64,000 nucleotides of DNA from Flagellimonas_B algarum (GCF_040513375.1 NZ_JBEVTG010000002.1:806001-870000); one strand, 5' to 3'. Counted from the stretch's first letter, positions 28,303-36,744 are shown. Numbers and translations: made by a program. The notes: a model not told the origin generated them from the sequence alone.

Positions 28303-28689
28303 ATGGCAGTGATCAGAAAGACGAAATCCGTCAAGGCGCTTTTGGAGGCTTTTGAAAACAAAGACGGGGCCTTATCGACTTTGGAATTGGTCGAACGCTT
28401 TCAAGACGATATGAACAAGTCGACCGTGTATCGCATCCTTGAACGTTTGGAAGGCGAAGGGGTCTTGCATTCCTTTACCGGGCGTGACGGAATTTCATGG
28501 TATGCCGTAAACACCACGACCAGCTCTGAAGCACGCACTTCTTTGGAGGCCCACCCCCACTTTCAATGCCGCGATTGTGGAAAGACCGAATGCTTGCCCA
28601 TCGATATCGCCATCCCCAAGGTGAGTGCCCATCAAATCGATTCGGTATCCTTGCTTTTGGTCGGCAAATGTCCGGATTGTTCGGCTTGA
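28303..28689 (+). CDS. Fur family transcriptional regulator (possibly Zur-like)
   Basis: A 128-residue DNA-binding metalloregulator. The N-terminal winged helix includes the recognition helix NKSTVYRILERLEGEGVL (about 38-55). The C-terminal dimerisation domain holds structural zinc ligands Cys89-x-x-Cys92 and Cys123-x-x-Cys126, plus Cys97. The His-rich sensory region is reduced to AHPHFQCRDCG. Short Fur proteins of this kind are common beside MerC-domain genes in Flavobacteria. It probably represses itself and the divergent MerC gene through the two palindromes between them. Whether it senses zinc, iron or another signal cannot be told from sequence. Confidence 0.92.
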   Translation: MAVIRKTKSVKALLEAFENKDGALSTLELVERFQDDMNKSTVYRILERLEGEGVLHSFTGRDGISWYAVNTTTSSEARTSLEAHPHFQCRDCGKTECLPIDIAIPKVSAHQIDSVSLLLVGKCPDCSA

Positions 28690-28755
28690 ACGCATTAGAC
28701 CTCCAAAGGAATGGAGCCGTAGGGAAGTCCTTTCTTTTTTTGAGGTTATATAGGA

Positions 28756-28811
28756 AGATATTAATATCTGTTATCTTAGGTATGGCATGGAGATATGATC
28801 GATGATCATAT
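28756..28811. promoter_or_regulatory. Two palindromes at the left end of the AT-rich island
   Basis: AGATATTAATATCT (28756-28769) is a perfect 14-base palindrome. ATATGATC-GAT-GATCATAT (28793-28811) is a 19-base interrupted palindrome. They lie in the otherwise empty stretch before the amidohydrolase and mark the change to AT-rich composition. They could be operators or remnants of an integration site. Confidence 0.4.
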
Positions 28812-28888
28812 ACGATTATTGTCGGTAATTAGAGGAATCCAAAACGTTCGCAAGAATTAAAGACTACCAATTAACACAAAACATACAA

Positions 28889-30532
28889 ATGAATATCAAT
28901 CGATTTAATTACAGGTATATTTTTATTTTATTCCTATTAGCATCTGGGCTATTTTCATGTGAAGAGAATCAAAACTCTGTTGATTGGATTCTGATAAATG
29001 GCAAAATATTGACGGTTGATAAAGATTTCACAATAGTTGAAGCTATAGCAATAAAAGATAGTTGTATAGTTGGTACTGGGACAACTAAAGAAATGCTTTC
29101 ACTTACAAGTTCTTCAACTGAAGTAACTGATTTAAAAGGTCAAACAGTAATACCAGGTTTAATAGATAATCATATGCATTTTGTGCGTGCTGCGAAACAT
29201 TGGTATAGAATGGTTCGATGGGATAATATAACTTCACGAAAAGAGGCGCTTGAAATGGTGAAAAATCGTGCTGAAAAATTACCTAAAGATGAATGGGTAA
29301 TTGTGATGGGGGGCTTTATTTTTGACCAATTCAAAGATAATTCTACTCTTTTCACCATTAATGAATTAGATTCCATTCTACCTAATCAACCTCTTTTCAT
29401 TCAAGAAGGATATAGCAGAGCTTTTGTAAATACTGCTGCCTTAAAAGCAGCAGGACTGCTAAATAACAAAAAACCTAAACATCTCGAAAATCTTAAAAAG
29501 AATAACGGAATGATATTAGGAAGAACACAAGCCATGAAAATATTATCCAACGCAATTCCAGAACCATCTATTAAGGTTTGGGATGAGAGTTTGACCATTG
29601 CAATGGATAGTTTATTGAGAATGGGTCTTACTACGGTTTATGATGTTGGAGGCAATACCGTCAATCTTTCATTTTATGAATCTATAAAGCGTTTTGCAGC
29701 AAATGATGCTTTGAAAATTCGTTTCTTTTATTCCCTAAATGAACAAAATAGTGCAAGTGGTTCTGCGGAAGAAATAATAAACGAGTTACAAAACAACCGC
29801 CCAAATTTCAAGGATTTACAAAATGCTCAGTTTGGTTATGGCGAAACAGTATACCGACCTATGAGAGCTCATCCATTTAAAGTTACAGATGAAGACCAAG
29901 AGCATTTTAGAAATATAGTCACTACTGCTATAAAAAATGATTGGCAAATCCATGAACATTCTTTGCAAGAAGAAAAAGTTAAAACCATGCTTGACAATCT
30001 GGAAAAAGTAGCGGAATCCTATCCTAAAATGAAAGATTTGCGATTTACAATTGCCCATACTAATGGTATGTCTGAGGAATCTATCCAGAGGGCAATTAAT
30101 TTAAACATGGTATTTGCTGTACATAGTTCAAGTCGACTTATGTCAAAAAGAAGATATGAAAGCGGAGCTAAATCACCACCAATCAAAAAAATTAATGAAA
30201 TGGGAGGTATTTGGGGATTAGGGTCTGATGGTACCACAGTCGCCAGTCCAAATCCTTTTCATACAATTGATTGGGTTATCAGCGGTCGAAATATTGCGGG
30301 CAATAAATACATGACTCAATTAATATCAAGAGAAGATGCTTTGAGGGCGCACACAGCAACCAATGCTTACTTGTTGTTTAGAGAAAAAGATTTAGGAAGT
30401 CTAGAGACAGGTAAAAGAGCTGATTTTATTGTACTTAACAAAGATTATATGACTATACCAAATGAGGAAATTAAAAATCTTCACTCTGTTTTATCAGTCG
30501 TTAATGGTAAGATTGTGTATGCTTCAAATTAA
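28889..30532 (+). CDS. Amidohydrolase family 3 (YtcJ-like) lipoprotein
   Basis: A 547-residue metal-dependent hydrolase carrying an N-terminal export signal with a lipobox-like LFSC (Cys24). The amidohydrolase hallmarks are VIPGLIDNHMHF with the metal-binding HxH at 95-97, EHSLQEEKV and IAHTNGMSEE (later metal His residues), GLGSDGTTVASP (metal Asp), and the C-terminal LGSLETGKRADFIVLNKD that closes the composite beta domain. YtcJ-like enzymes act on amides or formyl groups of largely unknown natural substrates. Codon use is much more AT-rich than in the genes to its left. It is the first gene of the island and is directly followed by the first island repeat. Confidence 0.9.
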   Translation: MNINRFNYRYIFILFLLASGLFSCEENQNSVDWILINGKILTVDKDFTIVEAIAIKDSCIVGTGTTKEMLSLTSSSTEVTDLKGQTVIPGLIDNHMHFVRAAKHWYRMVRWDNITSRKEALEMVKNRAEKLPKDEWVIVMGGFIFDQFKDNSTLFTINELDSILPNQPLFIQEGYSRAFVNTAALKAAGLLNNKKPKHLENLKKNNGMILGRTQAMKILSNAIPEPSIKVWDESLTIAMDSLLRMGLTTVYDVGGNTVNLSFYESIKRFAANDALKIRFFYSLNEQNSASGSAEEIINELQNNRPNFKDLQNAQFGYGETVYRPMRAHPFKVTDEDQEHFRNIVTTAIKNDWQIHEHSLQEEKVKTMLDNLEKVAESYPKMKDLRFTIAHTNGMSEESIQRAINLNMVFAVHSSSRLMSKRRYESGAKSPPIKKINEMGGIWGLGSDGTTVASPNPFHTIDWVISGRNIAGNKYMTQLISREDALRAHTATNAYLLFREKDLGSLETGKRADFIVLNKDYMTIPNEEIKNLHSVLSVVNGKIVYASN

Positions 30533-30557
30533 GATGATTGTAAGAAAGAAAACTACC

Positions 30558-30636
30558 GACAACAAGGGCTATAACCCAAGGCTAACGCTTGGCCGCAACT
30601 TTCTGGTAACAGGCAGGCAAAGCCGAGTCTGTTGCG
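30558..30636 (+). repeat. Island repeat copy 1 (divergent, short)
   Basis: It shares the left part (ACAACAAGGGCTATAACCC) and the right end (GCCGAGtCTGTTGcgCTTC) with the other copies, but lacks the middle TTTTTTCCCTAACTTCAAT block and a clear central hairpin. It lies 26 bp after the amidohydrolase stop codon. Confidence 0.7.
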
Positions 30637-30656
30637 CTTCATTGTAATGCCAACCC

Positions 30657-31232
30657 ATGTCAGCACCTCTAATTCGACATATCGAAAAATTCATTCCTGT
30701 TTCAGATGCATTACAAACGCGGTTGAAAGAAATTTCAATACCAAAAACCATTGAAAAAGGAAAATTTCTGCATCGACCTAAAAGGGTTTGTGAAAACACC
30801 TATTTCATAGCGTCTGGACTGTTACGCATCTTTTACAGAAAGGGCGAAAAGGAAATCACGGACAACTTCGCTGCCGAAAACGAATGGATCACTTCCATTT
30901 ACAGTTTTATGAAAAACGTGCCCGACAACTGCTATATCGAAACTTTGGAAACATCGGAATTGATCGGTATAGGGATAAAAGACCTCGAAAAATGCTTTCA
31001 GGATTTTCCGGAAATGGAACGCTTTGGGAGAATCCTGATTTCCAATTATTTTGTCGAACAATCCGAACGGATCATATCACTTCAGTTCCATTCCGCAAAA
31101 GAGCGGTATCAATTTTTCCGGAACACCTCAAAAAACAAATTGTCCCGTGTGCCACTGGGTATGTTGGCTTCCCATTTGGGCATGACCCAAGAAACCTTAA
31201 GTAGGGTCCGCGCCCAAAAAGACGTTTTTTGA
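30657..31232 (+). CDS. Crp/Fnr family transcriptional regulator
   Basis: A 191-residue regulator with an N-terminal cyclic-nucleotide-binding-type beta-roll (about 15-115; KFLHRPKRVCENTYFIASG) and a C-terminal winged helix (about 145-191; LGMLASHLGMTQETLSRVR). The glutamate and arginine used for cAMP binding in Crp are not evident, as in most Bacteroidota members. It starts about 20 bp after repeat copy 1. With the DUF998 gene 59 bp downstream it makes a two-gene cassette, and the palindrome between them may be the regulator's own site. Confidence 0.9.
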   Translation: MSAPLIRHIEKFIPVSDALQTRLKEISIPKTIEKGKFLHRPKRVCENTYFIASGLLRIFYRKGEKEITDNFAAENEWITSIYSFMKNVPDNCYIETLETSELIGIGIKDLEKCFQDFPEMERFGRILISNYFVEQSERIISLQFHSAKERYQFFRNTSKNKLSRVPLGMLASHLGMTQETLSRVRAQKDVF

Positions 31233-31268
31233 TTTAGATCAAATTGGCCGATCCCTATCCCAACTAAT

Positions 31269-31284
31269 TTAGTGCTCGCACTAA
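31269..31284. promoter_or_regulatory. Palindrome before the DUF998 gene
   Basis: TTAGTGC-TC-GCACTAA is a 7 bp perfect inverted repeat with a 2-base centre, ending 7 bp before the DUF998 start codon. It is a good operator candidate, for the adjacent Crp/Fnr-type protein or for an unlinked regulator. Confidence 0.45.
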
Positions 31285-31291
31285 GCTTGTT

Positions 31292-31912
31292 ATGATGACC
31301 AAGAAAACATATGCGATACTCGGGTTTCTTGCCCCGGTACTCTTCTGGGGGACCTATTTTATCATGGCCGGCCAAAGACCTGAATACGACTTTTTGACCA
31401 AAGCGGTCAGTGAACTCGGTTCGGTGGATGCACCGAACAAATGGATTTGGAACGGGGTCGGATACATTCTTACCGGTGTCTTGATCGCTATTTTTTCTAT
31501 TGGGTTACACAACGACATAAAAACGGAAAACTCGAGTAAATTACCTGGATTGGGCATTTTTTTAAGCGGGATTTTCATGGTCCTATCCGGGCTATTTCCT
31601 GGCGATTTTGAAGAAAAACAGGCAACGACCATGTTGTTACATACCATCGGTAGCTTTGGGAGTTATCTTTTCTTCTTGATGGGGGCATTTACATTTCCCA
31701 CGCCAATGAAAAAAAGCCCGTATTGGAAAAATGCGGTAAGGCCGACATTGACTATCACTTGGCTCAGCATTATTTTTGGAAGTTGGCCCTTTGTATTTCG
31801 AGACTTTCCCGCCGTTGGGCAGCGAATTGTTTTTGCTTTTTACTTTTTATGGATGCTATACACCGCTTATAGATTATATCACAGCCCGCTGCTCAAAAAT
31901 GATGGGGATTGA
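31292..31912 (+). CDS. DUF998 family membrane protein
   Basis: A 206-residue integral membrane protein with six predicted hydrophobic segments. The DUF998 signature is present: VSELGSVDAPNKWIWN after the first segment and SGLFPGDFEE after the third. The family's function is unknown. The start is ATG 31292 or the adjacent ATG 31295. It shares a cassette with the Crp/Fnr-type regulator and is followed, about 60 bp later, by repeat copy 2. Confidence 0.88.
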   Translation: MMTKKTYAILGFLAPVLFWGTYFIMAGQRPEYDFLTKAVSELGSVDAPNKWIWNGVGYILTGVLIAIFSIGLHNDIKTENSSKLPGLGIFLSGIFMVLSGLFPGDFEEKQATTMLLHTIGSFGSYLFFLMGAFTFPTPMKKSPYWKNAVRPTLTITWLSIIFGSWPFVFRDFPAVGQRIVFAFYFLWMLYTAYRLYHSPLLKNDGD

Positions 31913-31974
31913 ATTATATGAATAGATGAAAAGGTAAAGTCCAAAATGAAAAACAAGAACCAAGGTGGAATAAA

Positions 31975-32110
31975 ACAACCGGCTATAAAAATGGCAGTAC
32001 CCAACGTCCATCACTTAGCCATTTTTCCCTAACTTCAATGAACTATAGAATGATTGGACTTGGCCACGAACCACACCTGCCTGCTGGTAGGCAGGGCGGG
32101 GCCGTCAGCA
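31975..32110 (+). repeat. Island repeat copy 2
   Basis: It contains CCATCACTTAGCCATTTTT, CCCTAACTTCAATGAACTA, TTGGACTTGGCCACGAA and a perfect 7 bp hairpin CCTGCCT/AGGCAGG (32076-32095). Its right end reads GGCCGTCAGC, so the usual GTT has become GTC. Confidence 0.85.
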
Positions 32111-32133
32111 GTAATTCTAAAACTTACCCTGAA

Positions 32134-32652
32134 TTGAGAATAAGTGCAATTTTAAATCTTTTCAATAAGTATTTTGGAGCAATTTTCTGCCTGATTTTAG
32201 CTCTATTGTTTTTTTACATACATATCAACAAACCGAAATTAAGAGGTTATGAGGACTTAATGGATGTTTCTGGAAAATTAGAAAGCTATTCATTTAAGGA
32301 GAATACAGGATGGAAAAAAAATGGGAGAAGATATGTTTTCCGATTAGAAAACTATTCAAATGAATTCCAGATCAGTGCTAATCACTTGACCTTTTTTGAT
32401 AAAAGTGGATTCAAGACTAATGCGACTTTTACTCCTGAATTATCAGTTAAAATAATAAAAGACCAAAAGGACCTGCTAAATTCTTCAAATGAGAGGGTAC
32501 TTGCAATTTCAATACACGACGCTAAGAAAGAATATCTGAATTCAAAACATGTAATTCTTAAAGAGCAAGGACCGGGAGATTTAATTATGGGATTTGCATT
32601 GATAATTGCTGGATTTTTGGCTTTCGTTATTAAGTATAAAAATTTGAGATAA
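32134..32652 (+). CDS. Small membrane protein of unknown function
   Basis: The open frame extends back through repeat copy 2, where it would encode the artefactual peptide HLPAGRQGG. I therefore start at TTG 32134, just after the repeat, giving 172 residues. There is a transmembrane segment at about residues 12-31 and another near the C terminus (IMGFALIIAGFLAFVIKY), with a polar domain between. I do not recognise a family. The lack of an ATG between the repeat and the first membrane segment supports the TTG start. Confidence 0.65.
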   Translation: MRISAILNLFNKYFGAIFCLILALLFFYIHINKPKLRGYEDLMDVSGKLESYSFKENTGWKKNGRRYVFRLENYSNEFQISANHLTFFDKSGFKTNATFTPELSVKIIKDQKDLLNSSNERVLAISIHDAKKEYLNSKHVILKEQGPGDLIMGFALIIAGFLAFVIKYKNLR

Positions 32653-32660
32653 TAACTACA

Positions 32661-32784
32661 GCTAACTATGGCTATATGCCATGCCTTACTCTAGTCCATT
32701 TTTTCCTAACTTCAAAGAACTAAAAAAGGACTGGTCTTAGTCACGAATCCTACCTGCCGGTAGACAGGGCCGAGACCGTTGTGC
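32661..32784 (+). repeat. Island repeat copy 3
   Basis: The boundaries are GCTAAC on the left and GACCGTTGTG on the right. The left arm has changed to CTCTAGTCC and the right arm to GGACTGGTCTTAGTCACG, so AGTCC can still pair with GGACT. The central hairpin is CCTG/CAGG. Confidence 0.85.
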
Positions 32785-32808
32785 TTCATTATGACCAACC
32801 GCTAACCC

Positions 32809-33537
32809 ATGATTAAATTCTTTAGACAAATAAGACAACGCCTGCTCACAGAAGGTAAAACTGGAAAGTATTTGAAGTATGCTATTGGGGAAATAATACT
32901 CGTAGTTATTGGGATACTAATAGCGTTGGGAATAAACAATTGGAATGAAACAAAAAAGGAACGCAAATACGAACATTACATCCTAACGGAAATAAGAAAT
33001 AATTTGTCAGCCGACGAAGTCCAAATCCAAGAAATCCTAACCCAGAGACAAAAGACCCAGAAGTCTATTAAAAGCATGCGAAACTACTTGAAATCAGAAG
33101 AGGTCAGCAAAGACTCTTTTTCCTACGATTTGGGGCAGTTGTTTACATTTGAGAGGTACTTTCCTATAAGAACGGCCTATGAAGTATCGAAATCAAGAGG
33201 GCTTCCAATATCCAACCCTGAATTGAGAACACAAATTGCGAATTACTATGAGTACGAGCAATTCAAGGTGCAAAGTAGTATAAAAGATATTGAAAACGTA
33301 TTTCTAAATGAATTTCAGGTTGCTTATGAAAATTATTTAGCCAATTCTGAATACGGAGTTAAAGTTGCCTTTACAAAATATCCTAACCCGGAATTGAATG
33401 AATGGGTTCTCAATGAATTAATTTCATTTAGGCAAAACAATTTTGAGACAACGGAAAAAGTTAGAACATTTAAGAATATGGGTAAGAATCTACTTAATGA
33501 AGTTGATAAAGAGCTACAAAAATTTGAAAAAAAATAA
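32809..33537 (+). CDS. DUF6090 family protein
   Basis: A 242-residue membrane-anchored protein. The opening is diagnostic: MIKFFRQIRQRLLTEGKTGK followed by a membrane helix (about 27-45; AIGEIILVVIGILIALGINNW) and an extended polar, probably coiled-coil region rich in Glu, Lys and Asn. Many Flavobacteriaceae genomes hold several DUF6090 paralogues, often in clusters; no function is known. It starts about 25 bp after repeat copy 3. The sequence after it differs from the other island repeats. Confidence 0.9.
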   Translation: MIKFFRQIRQRLLTEGKTGKYLKYAIGEIILVVIGILIALGINNWNETKKERKYEHYILTEIRNNLSADEVQIQEILTQRQKTQKSIKSMRNYLKSEEVSKDSFSYDLGQLFTFERYFPIRTAYEVSKSRGLPISNPELRTQIANYYEYEQFKVQSSIKDIENVFLNEFQVAYENYLANSEYGVKVAFTKYPNPELNEWVLNELISFRQNNFETTEKVRTFKNMGKNLLNEVDKELQKFEKK

Positions 33538-33603
33538 CGAATGCACAACGATGTATACCGGCAATTAAAATTGATGGTTGCCTGAGAGCGCTGCTTACAA
33601 TTA
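33538..33603 (+). repeat. Possible alternative spacer element
   Basis: The 66 bp between the DUF6090 gene and the next gene lack the common island repeat. They begin GCACAACGATGTATACC and contain a possible stem GGCAA...TTGCC (33570-33592). By position it may be a second class of junction element. Confidence 0.35.
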
Positions 33604-33605
33604 AT

Positions 33606-33983
33606 ATGACAAACAAAATTGATTTAATCGGAGTATATAGCGTTGCTGGACAAAAAGACGTGCATCTGATTGAGTTGGGAATAAAAACAAATCACAAGAA
33701 TATCGATGTTGGGGAATTCACTCAAGCGCAAGATGGAGTTGACAAAATGAGTTGGCAATCTCCATGGGATGAAAGCTATCTAAATGAGCACGGAACGGAA
33801 ATTACAGGAGATTGGATAAACTCCCCCAATAACGAATCGGACTTTACACGAATGACTTTTTTTCTGCATTTTGTTGATTTTGACAAGCCGTTGCTTACCC
33901 AGTTTGGAGAAATTGAATTAGCAACCCCAAAAAAAATGCCTTCTCGAATATCCTCCATTATGCAATACGAAAAGCCCGACTAA
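33606..33983 (+). CDS. Hypothetical protein in island
   Basis: A 125-residue soluble protein, acidic, without signal peptide or membrane segment. It opens with DLIGVYSVAGQKDVHLIEL and is rich in aromatic and acidic residues. No family is recognised. The cassette-like setting (short spacer before, island repeat copy 4 after) and AT-rich codon use are as in its neighbours. Confidence 0.7.
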   Translation: MTNKIDLIGVYSVAGQKDVHLIELGIKTNHKNIDVGEFTQAQDGVDKMSWQSPWDESYLNEHGTEITGDWINSPNNESDFTRMTFFLHFVDFDKPLLTQFGEIELATPKKMPSRISSIMQYEKPD

Positions 33984-33992
33984 AAACTGCAG

Positions 33993-34116
33993 CTGAACAT
34001 GACTATAACCCATACCTAACCTATGGCCTTTTTTCCCTAACTTCAATGAAGTAAAATACGATTGGACTTGGCCAAGGAGTGATACCTGACGGCAATCAGG
34101 GCCGAGGTCGTTGGCA
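33993..34116 (+). repeat. Island repeat copy 4
   Basis: Left end CTGAACATGACTATAACCC, middle TTTTTTCCCTAACTTCAATG, right end GGTCGTTGGC. The central hairpin is CCTGA/TCAGG (34085-34100), a compensated change from the CCTGC/GCAGG of other copies. Confidence 0.85.
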
Positions 34117-34214
34117 AACATTAAGGTTGTGGCTGACTAATTGAAAAAGCCAATTCACTCATTCCCTATTTATTAAGACTTTTACATGGAGTAGATTTAA
34201 AAAAACCAAATTGT

Positions 34215-34775
34215 ATGAAAAGTGGTGGGTTGATATTTTTAACAATTCTACTTTGTTACAACCTATGTCCAGCGCAAACAGAATCCGAAATTGATTCATT
34301 GCTATCGAGGATTGCGGAAACGAAAAATTCAAAAGAAATTACCAAAACTGAACCCGCGAGAAAGATTATTGCTTTTGGAAAAAACGCTCTTCAGATAATA
34401 GCTGGATTTTTTACCGATTCGACCCAAACCAAAGTAAAATCTGAGTGTCAAGAAAGATACTTAGCCAAGGGAGAAGTTGCTATAATTCTGGCCGACCAAA
34501 TTGAATTTATGCCTTATGCAAAATTAACAGATGTCCAAAACTGTCTTTTAAGCTTTTGCGAGGACAATCCAAATTTGATTGAGTACTATTTATGGGCTAT
34601 AAAAACTGATGGCATTCATAATTTTCAAAAAAGATATGTTGATTGGTTAAATAGCGAGAAACACAAGAGTTACAAACCACTTTTTGTCCGATTGACTGAA
34701 AAGGAAATTGAGAGAAGAGAAAGAAAAAAAGCAAGAAAAGAAAAACGAAAAAAAAGACAAACCGAACGAAAATAA
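34215..34775 (+). CDS. Secreted hypothetical protein with basic tail
   Basis: A 186-residue protein with a signal peptide (MKSGGLIFLTILLCYNLCPA). The body contains two cysteines (KSECQERYL and QNCLLSFCED) and a helical pattern. The last 25 residues are almost all Lys, Arg and Glu (ERRERKKARKEKRKKRQ). No family is recognised. A gap of about 100 bp separates it from repeat copy 4, so it may have its own promoter there. Confidence 0.75.
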   Translation: MKSGGLIFLTILLCYNLCPAQTESEIDSLLSRIAETKNSKEITKTEPARKIIAFGKNALQIIAGFFTDSTQTKVKSECQERYLAKGEVAIILADQIEFMPYAKLTDVQNCLLSFCEDNPNLIEYYLWAIKTDGIHNFQKRYVDWLNSEKHKSYKPLFVRLTEKEIERRERKKARKEKRKKRQTERK

Positions 34776-34786
34776 TAAAAACGTTT

Positions 34787-34914
34787 GCTAACAATGGCTA
34801 TAACCCATGCCCATCACTTGGCCTTTTTTCCCTAATTTCAATCAACTATAAAGCGACTGGCCTTGGACACGAATCATACTTGTCTGCCCGCAGGCAGGGC
34901 CGAGAACGTTGGGT
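34787..34914 (+). repeat. Island repeat copy 5
   Basis: Left GCTAACAATGGCTATAACCC, right GAGAACGTTGGGT. The right end matches the integron core motif GTTRRRY. The central hairpin is CTGCC/GGCAG. The next gene starts 10 bp beyond it. Confidence 0.88.
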
Positions 34915-34923
34915 GCATTTAAG

Positions 34924-35277
34924 ATGAGCATATTTAAGAAACATAAGAACCTTGATTTTTCAGATGAAAACATTGAATCTCTTTCGGAGAGCGTAGTGGA
35001 TTTAAAAAATATACTGAGTAAAATCGGAACAAATATTGGCTCTCACGAATTGAATAATGTGCTCGCTTCAGCAATGAAAAAGGACTCGAAATCTTTTAAA
35101 AAAAGTATACTGACAAATGAATTGTTTGGTGGAGCCGGAGCGCTTTGGGAATTATACTGTGGAGATGATAATTTGCAAAACGAATTTGACAAAAGACTTA
35201 AAAATTTCTGTTTAGAGTTGAAAAAAATTGGAATAAGCAATGCACGTGTGAATCAAATTTTGAACGGACTTAAATAA
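34924..35277 (+). CDS. Small helical hypothetical protein in island
   Basis: A protein of 117 residues starting at ATG 34924; an in-frame TTG at 34909 lies inside the repeat and is unlikely to be used. It is charged and helical, without signal or membrane segment. The middle is LTNELFGGAGALWELYCGDD. No family is recognised. It sits between repeat copies 5 and 6 with almost no extra sequence, the most compact cassette of the island. Confidence 0.72.
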   Translation: MSIFKKHKNLDFSDENIESLSESVVDLKNILSKIGTNIGSHELNNVLASAMKKDSKSFKKSILTNELFGGAGALWELYCGDDNLQNEFDKRLKNFCLELKKIGISNARVNQILNGLK

Positions 35278-35288
35278 AAGAACGACAC

Positions 35289-35417
35289 CACAACAGTGGC
35301 TATAGCCCATAGCTAACGCTTGGCCATTTTTTCCTAACTTGAATGTATTAAAAACTGTCTGGCGCTGGCCACAGGGGCATACCTGCTTGCCGGAAGGCAG
35401 GGCCGAGGTCGTTGGGC
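35289..35417 (+). repeat. Island repeat copy 6
   Basis: Left CCACAACAGTGGCTATAGCCC, right GGTCGTTGGGC; the right end matches GTTRRRY. The central hairpin CCTGCTTGCCGGAAGGCAGG (35382-35401) is nearly perfect and identical to that of copy 7. Confidence 0.88.
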
Positions 35418-35450
35418 ACAATTTGAGCTACTAATCTAAAGTTAACTGAA

Positions 35451-35915
35451 TTGGGAATTATTTGCGAATTATACAGATTACCTGACTTTGAAATTGAAGA
35501 AATACAAAAACTCAAAATTGACGATGCGGAAGAATATCTTGATGAAAAATTTGCTTGGGTTGATTCAGAATATCACAAGCAAAACGATACTGTATTTTCT
35601 ATGGACAAGGGTTGGGGTATTGCACGGTTTTTGATTCAGCAATGTGATAACTCGTCGAATAAGATATTAGCGAAATTAAATGAGCGATTTATAAAATCTG
35701 ACGACGTTAAACGGATGAACAATGAATTGGAATTAATTGGAATTGAAGATTTGAAAAATGTTTATAACCAAGAAAAGCTAATAGAGCATCACGTTTACCA
35801 AGCCAAATATGAGGTCCATTGGGACTACATTAATAATTGGCATCTGAAATTATTCAAATCTGGATTCAAAAAAGCATCGGAATTGAATAGCGGAATTGCG
35901 ATAAACTATATTTGA
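35451..35915 (+). CDS. DUF1877-like (YfbM-type) protein
   Basis: A 154-residue cytoplasmic protein. The opening GIICELYRLPDFEIEEI and the central MDKGWGIARFLI resemble DUF1877/YfbM proteins, which have a conserved MG(I/M)xxx start and a (L/M)DKxWxxxxFLL motif. That assignment is from memory of the family and is moderate. The start codon is TTG 35451; no ATG is available before the conserved opening. It is a stand-alone cassette between repeat copies 6 and 7. Confidence 0.72.
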   Translation: MGIICELYRLPDFEIEEIQKLKIDDAEEYLDEKFAWVDSEYHKQNDTVFSMDKGWGIARFLIQQCDNSSNKILAKLNERFIKSDDVKRMNNELELIGIEDLKNVYNQEKLIEHHVYQAKYEVHWDYINNWHLKLFKSGFKKASELNSGIAINYI

Positions 35916-35932
35916 ATGAACAAAATCCTGCG

Positions 35933-36059
35933 TACAACAATGGCTATAACCCATGCCCATCACTTAGCCATTTTTTCCTAACTTCAATCAACTAAAAAGG
36001 TCTGGCCTTGGCCACGAATCATACCTGCTTGCCGGAAGGCAGGGTCGAGAACGTTGGCG
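35933..36059 (+). repeat. Island repeat copy 7
   Basis: Left TACAACAATGGCTATAACCC, right GAGAACGTTGGC, hairpin CCTGCTTGCCGGAAGGCAGG (36024-36043). It begins 18 bp after the preceding stop codon and ends 14 bp before the next ATG. Confidence 0.88.
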
Positions 36060-36073
36060 ATTATTTAAACCGA

Positions 36074-36589
36074 ATGAAAAAAGCAATCAGCTTTCTTATA
36101 TTTTTAATTCCTGTTTTGACTATTGGACAATCAAATCCATTTGAAACGTTGAAGTATGACAAGGTTGTTGCTTATGAGTTTCAGGGAGAAGGAGGCTTGT
36201 TAATTGAAAGATGTCTTGCTGAAGAGAATGATAAAATAGATAAAACACTAAATCTTACTGAAAAGCAGACTAAACAGTTGGAAATAATTTTGACGTCTGA
36301 AAAAGCGTATGGAAACACAACAATGTCTTGTTTTGACCCTCATTTTGCTGTTATTTATTATTTAAATGAAAAAGTAGTCGGCACTATTAATGTCTGTTTG
36401 GATTGTAATTACCTAATCGCATCTGAAAAAATTCCAGCGACTGAATTGAAAATGATAAAGATTTCCGATGACTTCTCTTATCCTGCTAAAGGATTTAGCA
36501 AAAAAACACGAACGGAAATTAACGAATACATAAAAGGGCTTGGATTTACTAAATATTTGAGACCATTGACATCATATCTTGATGAATAA
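36074..36589 (+). CDS. Secreted hypothetical protein in island
   Basis: A 171-residue protein with a signal peptide (MKKAISFLIFLIPVLTIGQ). I start at ATG 36074; the longer frame from 36008 would read through repeat copy 7 and bury the signal. The mature part has three cysteines (RCLAEEND, SCFDPHF, VCLDCNY) and no recognised family. It is followed by repeat copy 8. Confidence 0.75.
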   Translation: MKKAISFLIFLIPVLTIGQSNPFETLKYDKVVAYEFQGEGGLLIERCLAEENDKIDKTLNLTEKQTKQLEIILTSEKAYGNTTMSCFDPHFAVIYYLNEKVVGTINVCLDCNYLIASEKIPATELKMIKISDDFSYPAKGFSKKTRTEINEYIKGLGFTKYLRPLTSYLDE

Positions 36590-36600
36590 AAAACGACCCG

Positions 36601-36720
36601 CCAAACAATGGCTTTAATCCCTGACCATCACTTGGCCTTTTTTCCCTAACTTCAATGAAGTAAAATACGATTAGACTTGGCCACGGAGTGATACCTTCCG
36701 GCAGACAGGGCCGAATTTTT
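36601..36720 (+). repeat. Island repeat copy 8 (right end altered)
   Basis: The left and middle parts are typical (AAACAATGGCTTTAATCCC; TTTTTTCCCTAACTTCAATG). After GGGCCGA the right end becomes TTTTTT, without GTT. The hairpin is weak (CCT/AGG). This copy would not be expected to recombine if the right-end GTT is needed. Confidence 0.82.
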
Positions 36721-36744
36721 TAGTTGAAATTGTCGCAAACCATC

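Noticed and set aside
31975..32133. Long N-terminal extension (ATG 32038) of the island membrane protein
   Set aside because: The extension is translated repeat sequence; a TTG start after the repeat gives a normal membrane protein.
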